Of a stretch of 64,000 nucleotides of DNA, positions 10,461 to 22,200 are shown one piece after another. A program made the translations under genes and the position numbers. Each line of letters opens with the position of its first letter. Within the stretch, counting starts at the first letter, position 1. The notes under the pieces are model-generated. The model was given only the letters and a program-made list of their open reading frames with translations, did no database searches and was not told where the DNA came from. The stretch covers positions 496,001-560,000 of the forward strand of contig NC_060259.1 of the NCBI RefSeq assembly GCF_921293095.1, read 5' to 3'. Source of the stretch: Ischnura elegans. Lineage: Eukaryota > Arthropoda > Insecta > Odonata > Coenagrionidae.

Positions 10461-11920
10461 ATGTTCGAAATTGACGAGGATACGGCCATGTACCTTGGTA
10501 TCATGTTAATGACATCAGGGTACATGCTGTACAAAAGAAGAAAACGGTGGTACAACAGGAGGTGGTGGGTTAGGCCGATTAATCAAGATCGGGAGCAACG
10601 AGGGGCATATTCCAACATTTTCGCGGCTATGCGGACCATGGACGAGGAGGAGTTTTTTAAATACACAAGGATGAGTCGAAGGCAATTCGACACATTAGTG
10701 AAACTCTTGACTCCGTTGCTCAAGAAAAGAAGCCAGAGGAAAGCTCTTTCCGTTGGTCAGAGACTGGCGATGACTCTTAAGTAAGTATTTGCGTTATTAC
10801 GTGGCAGTCTTCTCGTACCTATAATTGTGATGTTTATATTTATACCGTGTTAATTTTAACATTGACAGATACTTGGCACATGGAGGTAGCACAAGTGCAC
10901 TGGGGTGGGAGTACTACGTGGCTAAGTCGACTGCACAAAAGGTGCTGAAGGAGACATGCCAAGCCATTTGGAGAGCTCTCTCTCCAAAGTATTTGAAGAG
11001 ACCTCAGGAGGAAGACTGGCGACGCATTGCAGACGGCTTTCATTCAAAATGGAACCTCCCCAATTGCGTTGGTGCTATTGACGGCAAGCATATTGCCATA
11101 CAGGCACCCAGCAATGCTGGAAGTTTATTTTTTAATTATAAAAAAACGCATAGCATAGTGTTGATGGCTGCCTGTGATGCTGAATACAACTTCACGCTCA
11201 TTGATATTGGAGCATATGGTTAGTAATTTCTCAGATCGAACCAAATGTTATAAAGATGACCCTGTTGCCGTATCATCAACATTCACCCGCAGTGGTATTG
11301 AAATATATTTGTTAATTTCAGGTTCCCAAAGTGATGGAGGAATATTTTCAAGGGTTATCGGTAGAGCTGTGGAAACAGGTGACATTGTTTTCCCTCCTCC
11401 TGAGGTAATTCCAGGTATGGCCCAGGAGATGCCATATTACCTTGTGGGAGATGCTGCCTTTCCTCAACGGAAGTGGTTGATGAGGCCATATCCTGGAAGG
11501 AGCCTGAGCCTGCAAAAATCAATTTTCAACTACAGGCTCTCTCGGGGCAGGAGAACGATAGAAAATGCCTTTGGCATTTTAGCTTCGAGGTGGAGAATTC
11601 TTAGAAGTGTTATGGTTGCACAGCCTGACACTGTGGAGGCATATGTGTCAGCTTGTGTGTGCCTTCATAACTTTATCAAAAGTGAAACTTGTGGCTCAAG
11701 ATTTTATTGTCCCCCAAATTATGTTGATTCCGAAAATAATGGTGTGGTGAATGAGGGAAACTGGCGACTGGAGATGGCAGCATTGAGAGGTGTTGGGAGA
11801 TTAGGGGCCAATATAGCCACCAGGGTGGCATATGAACTCAGGGACATGCTGGCTAATTATTTCATTACAAGGGAGGGAGAGGTACCTTGGCAATATCACA
11901 AGGTAACCAGCATAAACTGA
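10461..11920 (+). CDS. Harbinger transposase (DDE nuclease), three exons
   Basis: Exons are 10461-10780, 10869-11218 and 11322-11920. The introns are 88 and 103 bp, with donors GTAAGT and GTTAGT and acceptors GACAG and TTTCAG. The spliced frame is open for 422 residues, a normal length for the family. The DDE_Tnp_4 nuclease fold is marked by GAIDGKHIAIQAP (Asp about 178), VGDAAFPQRKWLMRPY (Asp about 267) and RRTIENAFGILASRWRIL (Glu about 304). The GAYGSQSDGGIFSR block, broken by the second intron, also fits the family. The N-terminal region with FFKYTRMSRRQFDTLVKLL is the usual pre-nuclease segment. The enzyme would cut the element ends and insert at TWA sites, aided by the MADF partner encoded on the other strand. 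The start is the first ATG of the frame, 188 bp inside the left end. Confidence 0.95.
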
Positions 11921-12023
11921 TATAGTAGAAAATGTTATGTATCCACATATCCCACATCATAGTTACTTTCTATTTTATTCTGCCTCAAAATAGGCAACAT
12001 AGTCAAAGAAATGTAGGGTAGAG

Positions 12024-13510
12024 TGGGCCACAATGAGATTTTTCAAGTTTACCAATGCTTTTCGTTTTATGTTCTAGATTTAGGGTAGCAGAGGAAGGTA
12101 CATTGTATCAACTGGAAAATAATAATGTGAATGTTGTCTCATTGTAGCCCAATATCCCCTGCATTTATTTTACTATGTTCACTATTATGAGGCAGTGGTT
12201 AATTTTTCTAGTGTAGCATTGCTTTTCGTTTCATTTTATAGATCAATGGTAACACAGCAAGGTACATTGTATCCATTTGAAAATAATAATGTGAATGTTT
12301 TCTCACTGTGGCCCACTATCCCCTGCATTTATTTTACTATGTTGACTATTATGAGGCAGTGGTTAATTTTTCTAGTGTAGCATTGCTTTTCGTTTCATTT
12401 TATAGATGAATGTTGACACAGCAAGGTACATTGTATCCATTTGAAAATAATAATGTGAATGTTTTCTCACTGTGGCCCACTATCCCCTGCATTTATTTTA
12501 CTATGTTGACTATTATGAGGCAGTGGTTAATTTTTCTAGTGTAGCATTGCTTTTCGTTTCATTTTATAGATGAATGTTAACACAGCAAGGTACATTGTAT
12601 CCATTTGAAAATAATAATGTGAATGTTTACTCACTGTGGCCCACTATCCCCTGCATTTATTTTACTATGTTGACTATTATGAGGCAGTGGTTAATTTTTC
12701 TAGTGTAGCATTGCTTTTCGTTTCATTTTATAGATGAATGTTGACACAGCAAGGTACATTGTATCCATTTGAAAATAATAATGTGAATGTTTTCTCACTG
12801 TGGCCCACTATCCCCTGCATTTATTTTACTATGTTCACTATTATGAGGCAGTGGTTAATTTTTCTAGTGTAGCATTGCTTTTCGTTTCATTTTATAGATG
12901 AATGTTAACACAGCAAGGTACATTGTATCCATTTGAAAATAATAATGTGAATGTTTACTCACTGTGGCCCACTATCCCCTGCATTTATTTTACTATGTTG
13001 ACTATTATGAGGCAGTGGTTAATTTTTCTAGTGTAGCATTGCTTTTCGTTTCATTTTATAGATGAATGTTGACACAGCAAGGTACATTGTATCCATTTGA
13101 AAATAATAATGTGAATGTTTTCTCACTGTGGCCCACTATCCCCTGCATTTATTTTACTATGTTGACTATTATGAGGCAGTGGTTAATTTTTCTAGTGTAG
13201 CATTGCTTTTCGTTTCATTTTATAGATGAATGTTAACACAGCAAGGTACATTGTATCCATTTGAAAATAATAATGTGAATGTTTACTCACTGTGGCCCAC
13301 TATCCCCTGCATTTATTTTACTATGTTGACTATTATGAGGCAGTGGTTAATTTTTCTAGTGTAGCATTGCTTTTCGTTTCATTTTATAGATGAATGTTAA
13401 CACAGCAAGGTACATTGTATCCATTTGAAAATAATAATGTGAATGTTTTCTCACTGTGGCCCACTATCCCCTACATTTATTTGACTATGTTGCCTGTTGT
13501 GAGGCAGTTC
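12024..13510. repeat. 164-bp tandem array, about nine units
   Basis: The landmark GGCAGTGGTTAATTTTTC recurs exactly every 164 bp (12191, 12355, 12519, 12683, 12847, 13011, 13175, 13339), and the first and last units are diverged. Inner units differ at linked sites: TGTTGACACA goes with TTTTCTCACTG and TGTTAACACA with TTTACTCACTG, alternating from unit to unit, so the array has a 328-bp two-unit period. It lies between the 3' ends of the convergent genes. Open frames inside it are products of the repeat. Confidence 0.95.
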
Positions 13511-14005
13511 ATTAATAACATTTCCTTGTATGATTTTCATTTTATGTTTAATACATGCCTGTCTACCAGATCTGCTTATAGTTATTCATTATTGAGGGGA
13601 CAATTATTGTATAGAAAACTTTGACTCTACTCTTAGTCCTCAAAATAGCAAATACATTCTTTACTCATTCTGTTACCTCAAAATGCTGGTAATCTTCTTC
13701 ATTCAATTGTCAGATGATTAGTACTTTAGGTTTAGGGTGCTAGAGTTAGCTGCAAAGTTGTATGGGGACACACAGATGCTTGTACCATGCTACTGACATC
13801 CACAAATGATGCCATAAAGCAAAATTGGGAAGACTTCTACATTTTATGGTTGATAATTTGCAGAGCGCAGACCACAAGCTATTAGTAGCTCCTACAGAAA
13901 ATAAGTGGCAGAAATACACTGAGAGAAATGGAAAACTGGTTAAGAATTGTGAAGGATAAATATCAAAGGCAATCAGGCTTCTTCATTCGTTTGCTGAGCA
14001 TTGAT

Positions 14006-16670
14006 TTATTGGTCTTCAAATGAATACATAACTTCCAGAAGTTTTCTTTTAGCCTGATTCTGCTGCTTGCTCGAAAGCCTTCTTAAATTGCTCAAAAGGC
14101 TACGGCAAAACAAGTCATTCTCGTCTTCCTCATCCTTTTTCGCCTTCTTCTCGGAGAGGTACTTAGAAAATCCTGAGAGGCTGCTGACAAGTGCAGTCTC
14201 CAGGTCAGCTCCCTGCTTCCTTTTCCTCAAACTAAAGGTATCGGGGGAGGGAGAAAAAGACTGAGGTGTATGTTCAGGGGAAGGGGAGCCAATTGAAATA
14301 GTATCAGGTGATGGTGCGGAGACAGGGATGGTTAAGGAAGCAGATGAGGGACTAGAAGATTCTGTAAGCTCGAATGAAGTGGGTGAAGAAAGAGGTAAAG
14401 AGGGTTTAGGAGAAGGTGGTAGTTCTGGGGAATCAGAAAGAGTGAGCAGAGGGGAGTTAATAGGGTCCCTGCAGTTGCCAAAGGTCCTGCAAAGTTGAAG
14501 CAAATGACATAGATAATGCTCTCATATCGCTATGTGATTCATGATTTGTCATAATTCATTATAATACAGTAACAACAGGCATTTGTCATAGATTACTAAA
14601 TCCCACTCACTTCCGAGCCCTGATAAATGGCTGCAACCACATCATTGCCTCCTTAAGTGGCCATCCCCTTCTTGGCATTGCACCAGAGCCAGAGGGTAAT
14701 CCACTAGAATCCGCCTTTAACTCGCGGACAAAGCGATCACGAAGGGTCCCCCAACGTGAAGAGCAATCCTGACCTGTAAGAGATATGCATGATTTGATTA
14801 GATTAAAAGGACCAGGAAAGAGAACATGAAGAGTATTTAGTTTCCAGTAAATTAATGAACATCAAACCCCTCTAGAATATTTAAGATCTAGTAAAATTGG
14901 TCGAAAATGCCTTGCATTGTGGTTAATATAATTATCATATTTTTTATCCAGAAGATCATGTTACAGAGTGCCACAAAACATGGATACAGAACATGCCATT
15001 GAAGTTAGGCAACCAAAATATATATTTCCAAAATGTACATAGCATCATAATAGGGTCACGTGCACATATTAATGTGACTTGGTTAAGTTATCATGAATAT
15101 CTGATGAATATCTCCTGATTTGTCCTGAGCCTATGGAGGTTGAGCTGTGTTAACATACACAATAAAAATATGTATAGGCATGGTACTATGAGAAGTTCCA
15201 GCTCAACAAACAGTGGTCAACATGCATCTTATCTTCTTCATTTACCCATGATTGCTCTTAATGCCCTCTTCTGCCGGAGAAACTCTTGGCTTAGGAAAGT
15301 AACTGCTGATCCCCAGAATATATGGCATAATTGACTATACTCAGGAAGTTAAAATTAAACAAGGTCATAAGTACCCCATGGGATAGAAAGTTTCTTAAAA
15401 ACCTTAGTCCATACAGGACCACATATAATTTTACAGATAGATTGTTGACATATAAAGACCAAGTTCCAGTCTTCAATGATCAGACCCATGAATTTTGTTT
15501 TAGTTGTTGGACAGAGATGGAGATTTTATAATTCTTAGTGCTTAAAGGAGTATAATTATTTAATAGCAGTAGTTTGTTTTCAAGATATTCAAATTTAATC
15601 CGTCGGTTGCACTCTATTTCCAAACAAAACATCATCTCCTGACTACAGCAATGATGTTTGATCACATTGAGAGATATGCTGAAATCCTGCTCAACTATCT
15701 CAATAAGTACTCTGACATGCAACAGACTTGATTATTTTTATTTATCTACCAAAAGAATTCACACATTCAGAGGTACCTAGTAAAGCAGGTTTTTTCAGGA
15801 TTTTCATGCTTGTATACCATGCGATGAGCACTCGACGAAATCTTATTGCACTAGATCACATTAATACAAGTTCAGGACGAAAAAAAGTCAAAAAGACTTG
15901 GAAATTTTCATGACAAGGGAGGGACAAAAGTCACACATTGGGGTATGAGATAGCTAATATGCTGGAAGGATGAAGATGATCACACAGTCTTGCTAAATAT
16001 AACCTACATATTTGCATGCCTGATGCAGTTGATGACAACATTTAATGATGAGATCTCTCTTCAAATGTTTAGTTGTGGTGAGAATGTAGTCACTACATTC
16101 TCACCACAACTGTCAGAGAAGGATAGTCATTTCCTACGTCATAAGCTATATAATCAACACCCACTTGTAAATGTTTGTTAGTCTTACACTTGCTATTGAG
16201 CCCATTTCTTAACTTCTTAAAGAGCATGGTGATGATAAAAAAACATATATGCATTCTAGGGTATATTTGCTTCAAGTTATTTATGCTACTAACACATTTA
16301 TGACACAAAGCATGTATAAGTATTTAAGTTTTGCTGATAATTGTTACCAATTCAATATATCTGTATTACAGCTATTTGAGAAATCTAGGACGTGTAACAA
16401 CTATACGACCCAAAAGGACCAATGATCCGTTTTTTTGTTTACAAGAAAGATAGCGAATCGACCATTGACTCCAATGGTAAAAATCCTCCAGTGAAATGAA
16501 AAACTGCCAAGAAGTAAAACAAAAATTAACTTACCACTTGCTTTCAAGACTTCACCTATGGAAGCCCACACCCTGTCTTTCAGGGAAGTGTCCCGGAATT
16601 CCTTTCTGCTCCGGTCATACAACACCGGGTAGTTTTTTACCAGATCAATTAGTAACTCGTCATTCTCCAT
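14006..16670 (-). CDS. MADF/BESS DNA-binding protein of the Harbinger element
   Basis: Coding exons, in reading order, are 16670-16535, 14773-14611 and 14486-14006, giving 259 residues with all phases kept. The N-terminal MADF (Myb/SANT-like) domain starts MENDELLIDLVKNYPVLYD and contains KEFRDTSLKDRVWASIGE. Exon 2 carries its end, CSSRWGTLRDRFVREL, and a GWPLKEAMMWLQPF segment. The middle is rich in Ser, Pro and Glu. The C-terminus (DLFCRSLLSNLRRLSSKQQNQ) looks like a BESS protein-interaction motif. In Harbinger elements this second protein binds the ends and carries the nuclease into the nucleus; that role is inferred from family knowledge. The ATG begins directly after an acceptor (TTTCAG), and a donor at 17155/17154 suggests a non-coding leader exon and a 5' intron of 484 bp. 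Confidence 0.9.
16071..16111. repeat. Perfect 41-bp palindrome
   Basis: The 20-bp arm AGTTGTGGTGAGAATGTAGT is followed by one C and then its exact complement. It lies in the 1.76-kb intron of the MADF gene. In RNA from either strand it would form a near loop-less 20-bp hairpin. Confidence 0.95.
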
Positions 16671-17437
16671 CTGAAATATAAAAATGGATGTAGTGCAAAA
16701 TTTCGATACATTAATTCCATTTTATCCATAAATACACTAAATTTCAACCTCACTTCACATGAAACTCGCAAAACACATTAGGAAGTAGCTGTGAAGAAAA
16801 GTTGTATTAAACAGCATCCAAGTGCTATTACATTAAAAGTACATTATCAACGCGTCATTTTGTAAATAGCCAAACAGGAACTCAAAATGATGTACTAAAA
16901 AAAAACTCAACGAAAGGAATTTTGATTTTCGAACGTAAAAACTGTTAATTACGGGCTGAAAACAATGAAAACTTAGCGTACGTCAGTACTACCAGATATG
17001 CGTTAAAATTATGTGTTTAGCCGATGAATTTAAGAGTGTTTGGCACATCACCATGGGAAGATAGCATCTCGAAAGAATTAATATTTTCTTCAGTAAATAA
17101 TTGCCGAGAGGGGGACGATAGTATGCATGTAAATTAAATTAATTAATGGCTTACCTTAAATGAATCCTCTTCAGCTCACGTTGCACGACAACAACAACTG
17201 GTATATTCAGCAATGGGCGCCAAAAATGCTGTATCGCTGTGTGATGCCGTAGATACCTTTCTCTGCCAACAGGTGGCTCCCATTTTCGGGTTCCTCCGGC
17301 TCTTCTGATTGGCTTTCCGTGTACGGGACACGGGAAGAGATGAAAGTTGCCCATCTCTCGCGTTTACGTACTCCCCGTAAACGGTGGTTGTGTCCCTTCC
17401 ATAAGCTTTCCCTTCCGCCATCTTTTTACCGACTCCC

Positions 17438-17482
17438 GTTAACGGCTCGCGTCTCACGTTAGCGTTGATTGTGTCCCAGCCT
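17438..17482. repeat. Right terminal inverted repeat of the Harbinger element
   Basis: Ends in TTGTGTCCCAGCCT, the complement of the left end, and is followed by TAA. The leader of the reverse-strand MADF gene would begin just inside it. Confidence 0.9.
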
Positions 17483-17485
17483 TAA

Positions 17486-17903
17486 CACATAAGCAGTACA
17501 ATAGCGACGCCATTAAATGTCATTACAAGCAAATAACATTATGGCAACCTTGTGGCAGCAATAAAATCATAACAAAGCTATGGTTTAACACTGATAAGGC
17601 CTGCGTTGAAGAAAAGGAATACATGCAAGAAGGTGCTCAAGCCGGAATGATTATTAAAATATAACAGGTAAACTTACCTTAAACTACGATGAATTCCTAT
17701 TTTGAGCATTAACTGCGCGAAGTGTAGCACTAAAACATTGCGGGTAGAAACGTCTTTGTTTTGTTTATACAAGTCGTCACAGGCAAACTTTATAGCTACG
17801 TCTGGCGGTAACGAGGAAGTTATTCCTTAAATACACACAAATTACACAAGCAATATAAAAGCGAGTGAATGGCAGAGAAATATACAACGATTGCCATTAG
17901 AAT
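17486..17903. other. Gene-free stretch right of the Harbinger element
   Basis: AT-rich sequence with no supported gene or repeat. It runs up to the SINE pair. Confidence 0.4.
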
Positions 17904-17950
17904 AAATTCCCCTGGACCGGGAACCGAACCACGGTGTTAGGCCCTCGCGG
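17904..17950 (-). repeat. tRNA-derived SINE fragment, reverse copy
   Basis: Read on the reverse strand it has a pol III B box (GTGGTTCGGTTCC), then CCGGTCCAGGGGAATTT, which matches the forward copy at 18105-18200. The part that would hold the A box is poorly conserved. Confidence 0.55.
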
Positions 17951-18104
17951 TCCACCAAGGATGGAAACGCGAGGGAGAAAGGACTTCCAAGAAGCCACAA
18001 CCGGTTGAGAGCCTCAAATCTGCGCTAAAGCTGCGCAAAGCGGTATGCGTAACAGCTGGTACCATGAGCCTCGGTATGATTTCCACGAGAATTAAAGAAC
18101 CTGG

Positions 18105-18200
18105 ATAGCGTAGTGGTCTGCGCAGTGACCCGGAAATCCAAACGTCCGTGGTTCGATTCCCGGTCCAGGGGAATTTGTTCTCATGGAAATTCTTGCAAAT
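18105..18200 (+). repeat. tRNA-derived SINE, forward copy
   Basis: An A box (TAGCGTAGTGG) and a perfect B box (GGTTCGATTCC) are spaced as in a tRNA. CCTGGAT and GTCCAGG can form a seven-pair acceptor stem. The sequence continues past the tRNA-like part into GGGGAATTTGTTCTCATGG, which the reverse copy at 17904 shares, so this is a SINE and not a working tRNA gene. The two copies form a foldback with about 170 bp between them. Confidence 0.65.
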
Positions 18201-18311
18201 ATAAAAGCGAGCTTATAGTTTCAATGCAAATCATGACAATCAAACCAACGCAACGCCCAAACGTAGCATGAACATCATAACGTACGTGTGAGTGAAGAGT
18301 AACATATTTAA

Positions 18312-18533
18312 CCCTTTCTAACCGAGAGCTGTTTCTGGGAGAAATCAAATTTCAAGATTTTTCATTTGGAAAACTTGAAAATTTTACACTCAATGATAAT
18401 TACCCTGCCAGCTGAATATTTAGTCGTTAGAGTTTACAGTACAAAATACTATTTAGTCTAGATATCTCCTAAATAGAGCTGAAAGTTTAAACATTTTTGA
18501 TGTTACTTAGAAGCAAAATTGGGTTATAAAGTG
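18312..18533. mobile_element. 222-bp TTAA MITE, copy 1
   Basis: TTAA flanks both sides (18308-18311, 18534-18537). The termini CCCTTTCTAACC and GGGTTATAAAGTG are roughly inverted. Internal landmarks GCTGTTTCTGGGAGAAATC and AGATATCTCCTAAATAGAGC are shared with the copy at 43440. The TTAA duplication suggests piggyBac or Kolobok mobilisation. Confidence 0.85.
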
Positions 18534-18539
18534 TTAAGC

Positions 18540-19023
18540 TGCGTTACCGAAGGAGATTCAATAAAAGAAGGGATATACCGTTATATAGATGTTATGTACC
18601 GTAATAGATACTAATGAACCGCTTAAGCTCACGTATACTGGCCGACTGAATGCCCTTCGAAATAAAACAAAAAAAGGCGAAAGCATATGCCATGCTATTA
18701 ATAAACACATTTAAGTACAAAAAAAAACAACCTTTTGCACACCTGTCCACACTTGATTCTTCACTGTGTGCAACAATACTCGCTTTGTAACACAAGAGCT
18801 TTCACGGCGTAAATCCTGACATGATTAATTATAATAACACAAGTATTAAGGCACGTATTCAAATACATCTGCATCTATATTACCCCGTAAGTACTAGGAC
18901 ACCAACCGTTGACAAAATTAAACGGAATGCTATAACGAAGTTGCACCTAGCATTTATTAAAGTCCTTTATTGATTGGGAGATAAACAAATATCCATACCT
19001 ATCCCTTAGGCAAAATATCTCTC
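18540..19023. other. Gene-free stretch between two MITE copies
   Basis: No coding region was seen. A short CATCTGCATCTATATTACCCCG motif near 18867 weakly recalls the dispersed repeat at 39605 but is too short to assign. Confidence 0.35.
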
Positions 19024-19027
19024 TCAA

Positions 19028-19249
19028 CCCTTCATAACCCAGGGCTGATTCTGGGAGAAATTGTACTTCAAGACTTCTGATATTAAAAATGTGAAAATTT
19101 TATAATTATTTATTATTATTGCGGCAGCTACATATGTCGCCATTAAAATTCACAGCGCAAAAGAGCACATAGTTTAAATCTTTCCTGAATAAAGCTGAAA
19201 ATGTACACATGTTACATGCTACTTAGGAGCAACATTGGGTTGTAATGGG
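19028..19249. mobile_element. 222-bp TTAA MITE, copy 2 (diverged)
   Basis: Same length and orientation as copies 1 and 3. It starts CCCTTCATAACCC and ends GGGTTGTAATGGG. The right flank is TTAA; the left now reads TCAA. Internal identity to the other copies is lower, so this is the oldest of the three. Confidence 0.8.
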
Positions 19250-19253
19250 TTAA

Positions 19254-22200
19254 TTTGTCGCTCCTATCGGACCTATAAATTCAGTGAGGTTCTAATAAAA
19301 TGTTCTCCGTCTCGCTCTTAAAGATATCTATTACGCATGGTTAAGCAATCAAATCCTGGCGCACGGCCTTAGAGTTTCTAGCGGCTCCCACCCTAATTCG
19401 TTTAACATCTGTGTAACGCTAATCTTTTAACACCTACATAATTATTCTGTTATACGTCCTTCATCACCAGCCTCTATACCCAGAGAATTTGAAATTTCAA
19501 AAACATTCGGCGAAACATCTCTCATAATTTATCGTTCCTGGTTCCACTGATTCCGGATTAACTGTGGTACAGCTAACCGAGTAAAATTTGGTGACATTCG
19601 AGTCGCAACACTTTAGTCGGAAAAAAATTCATGATATGTTCAGGCTTTTTACCATTGAAAAGTTTAAATAAAAAGGAGGCAAGCATGCATTCCCTCCTTG
19701 TTTTAGTTTTAAGCCATTCTATCTTAGAAAAATATGGTTAGGAATACATACAATAGCATAAATGACAGATCATCCTTGTACGCTGCGGCTATTTCATCGC
19801 GCATGATTAATTTAAATAATTCAGACTCTTGCACTGTAATTTTTCTATATTTTCCTCCCATCAGGGAGAGGGCTCAGAACTTTATGCACCCCCCTGGAGA
19901 GAGTGATCCTTTGCCACGTCCCTCGCTGTGATCAGTGAAAATTCTTCACGAATGCCAAGTTTGGAATCTGCGGCTCCAAACCTCACTGCAGTGTGTGTCG
20001 TGTACAGCCCCCTCCAACTCGGCTGTTACGCCGCTAGTTGGCTGGCCCCAAAATCCTCCCACGTTATTCAATTTTTTTAGTTCGTTACAGAGTGGCACTG
20101 CGAGCCTGTCGCGCGCCCAGTATCGCGTTGCTGTTACATTCATTTCAATGGTGAACCAGCGAAGCTCATCACTTGGAAGATGTGTTATATTGCTGAAAAG
20201 CTATTAAATTTGAAGATGGATCGTGCATCGCGCTTTTGATATGTGTCTAATAATTCTACAAGATACAGGAAAACCAGGAAGGAATGCTGAGCTGAAAATA
20301 AGTTTTTTCAAAGCAGTGGTAAGTACTCAAAATGCGGTGGGTTACCGATGTTAGTTTTATGGCTCTGTTATCGTTAATTTGGTAATTTTTTCGTGGTTTT
20401 AGATCTCAGTGACCTCGTTTTTTAGTTGAAAATATGTGTTATTCGCTAAGAATAAATTAGCGGTGCAAATAGATAGCGGAAATACTGCAGTATCTGCAAT
20501 GGCGGCTTTGTTTACTATTCCATGCATGCCCTTTCTCTTGTTTTTAAAGAGGATTTGGCAAAGCATCCGATATTTATTTACGGAAATTTTTATTTTTTAT
20601 CTTCGCGGGAAATCAATGGTTCATGTTTTTCACATAATACCGAAATAATATCATGCCATGTTGCCGTGGAGGCATAGTTCCATCAGTTTTTACTAATTGT
20701 GTTATTGTACTTAATTACAATTGTATAACCTCGGTGGTTTCGTAGCTCGCTTTGCAATTAATTGATGGCTTTAGATATTTAGTGAAGAATTTTGTGTCAG
20801 TACAGAAAGAGGAGGAAAAATATCGCTCCACCACGAATTGAAAACTTGTATTATTTCATTCCTATTAGATACAGTTGTGCAGTGAATTTATGTTTTTATG
20901 ATCATGGTGAAAGTGTAAATGTGCATCCTACTCTAGTTTTAGGACTTAATGACAGTGAAATTATAATGGTAGCTTCTGTTATCTGGTGGGATATCATTTA
21001 TGGCGCCCTAGCGATAGTTATGCTTGCATCCATGCTCATTTTATGCAAGTATTGATGTTGTTTAGCGTACAATTATATACACGGACTAACGGTGATCCGC
21101 CTACGGATGTTGAAATATAATTAATTTCATATTTTTTTTACTTCTGTGGATTTGCTGCCATTGCAGTTTAGAAATTGTTGTAGTTGTAAACAAAGTGCAA
21201 CAACAGTAATGTGGTCATGATATTTTTTGCTGAAAAGGGGCAGGGGTTACTATCTGTAATAAAAATGGAAGTCATGAGAATAGAGTAAATGGTGGTAATA
21301 TTAAGAATTGAAAGGATGAATTTAGCTCTTGATATTTGCAATCGAAAATTTGGCCCCACCCTTTCATTATGATATTTTTCTCGTGCCTCAAAGCCTCACA
21401 TTTTTGGTGTGACATAACCTCGTGTAACGCCATTATTAGCTAACTGTGGAGATTTTTCGTGGTAAAAGTACTGTCATTCCACATTTATAACTGATACGAC
21501 CTATAGGATTGCAACTCATTTTTTTAATATATTTTTTAAAATTTTGCCTAATTTTGAAAAATTTCTATTTCTAGGCGGTCATTCATCTCCAGATCTTTTT
21601 TTGAAAAGTTATACCGCCACAACCGTGGAAAACCCTCAAATCTTCATGAACTTCGAGATTTATTTACATTTTTCACACTTCCAACCTTTGCCCTTATCCT
21701 TTAAGCTCGCCTGTACAGTGTTAATGATAGTGCTTGTGCTTTCATGAATAAATGCATTTTTAATTCAACAACAATCACTTCCTTCAACTACCGTTCCCAG
21801 ACGTCCCCTTTTCCTTTACATTGGTTGCTGTTTCGGTTGATCTTGTGATGTGTATTTCGGTGACTTTCTTGGGTTAAGAATTTAGCAAGGTGTTTTTGTT
21901 GTGCCTAGTCTTAATTAGGGTTCTCAAACGTACATTTTCCATTTCAGAATAACCCTTAAGTCTTAATCCAATCTTAATATGAGTCGTTATGTGAAGCTTT
22001 CAGTAATTAATTTTGGGCCAGTTTTTCTCATTGCGGATCTTGTAATTTCTGAATCGGAGATAACCGTATCCTCGTAGCTACCAGTTTAGGATTGCCTGTT
22101 TAAGGTGACTTGACTTGGAGGAGGAAACGCCGGCTCGATTGTCTGTATCGCCAATTTTTTTTGGGGGGACCGATACCTTGATAATTATATGTCAGGCAGT

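Larger units (their letters stand above)
10273..17482 (+). mobile_element. PIF/Harbinger DNA transposon, apparently complete
   Basis: Both ends carry the inverted repeat AGGCTGGGACACAATCAACG, which continues perfectly for about 29 bp and then imperfectly. TAA flanks the element on each side (10270-10272 and 17483-17485), the 3-bp target duplication typical of PIF/Harbinger. Inside are a forward transposase gene (10461-11920) and a convergent reverse MADF/BESS gene (14006-16670), the two-gene layout of this superfamily. Both genes are open after splicing. A nine-unit tandem array fills the space between their 3' ends. Intact ends, target duplication and two open genes point to a young and perhaps still mobile copy. 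At 7.2 kb it is on the large side, partly because of the array and a 1.8-kb intron. Confidence 0.92.

Noticed and set aside
12024-13510. CRISPR-like regular repeat spacing
   Set aside because: The units are directly adjacent 164-bp tandem repeats without unique spacers, in eukaryotic DNA.
12195-13624. Small proteins read from the tandem array
   Set aside because: The frames recur with the repeat period, lack motifs and are broken by unit variants; they are by-products of the array.
18110-18176. A functional tRNA gene
   Set aside because: Boxes and acceptor stem fit, but the anticodon arm is poor, the homology continues past the tRNA end, and an inverted second copy lies next to it; a SINE explains all of this.
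20792-21055. A small membrane protein of 87 residues
   Set aside because: No ATG start, no supporting splice sites and no known motif; the single hydrophobic stretch is not enough.
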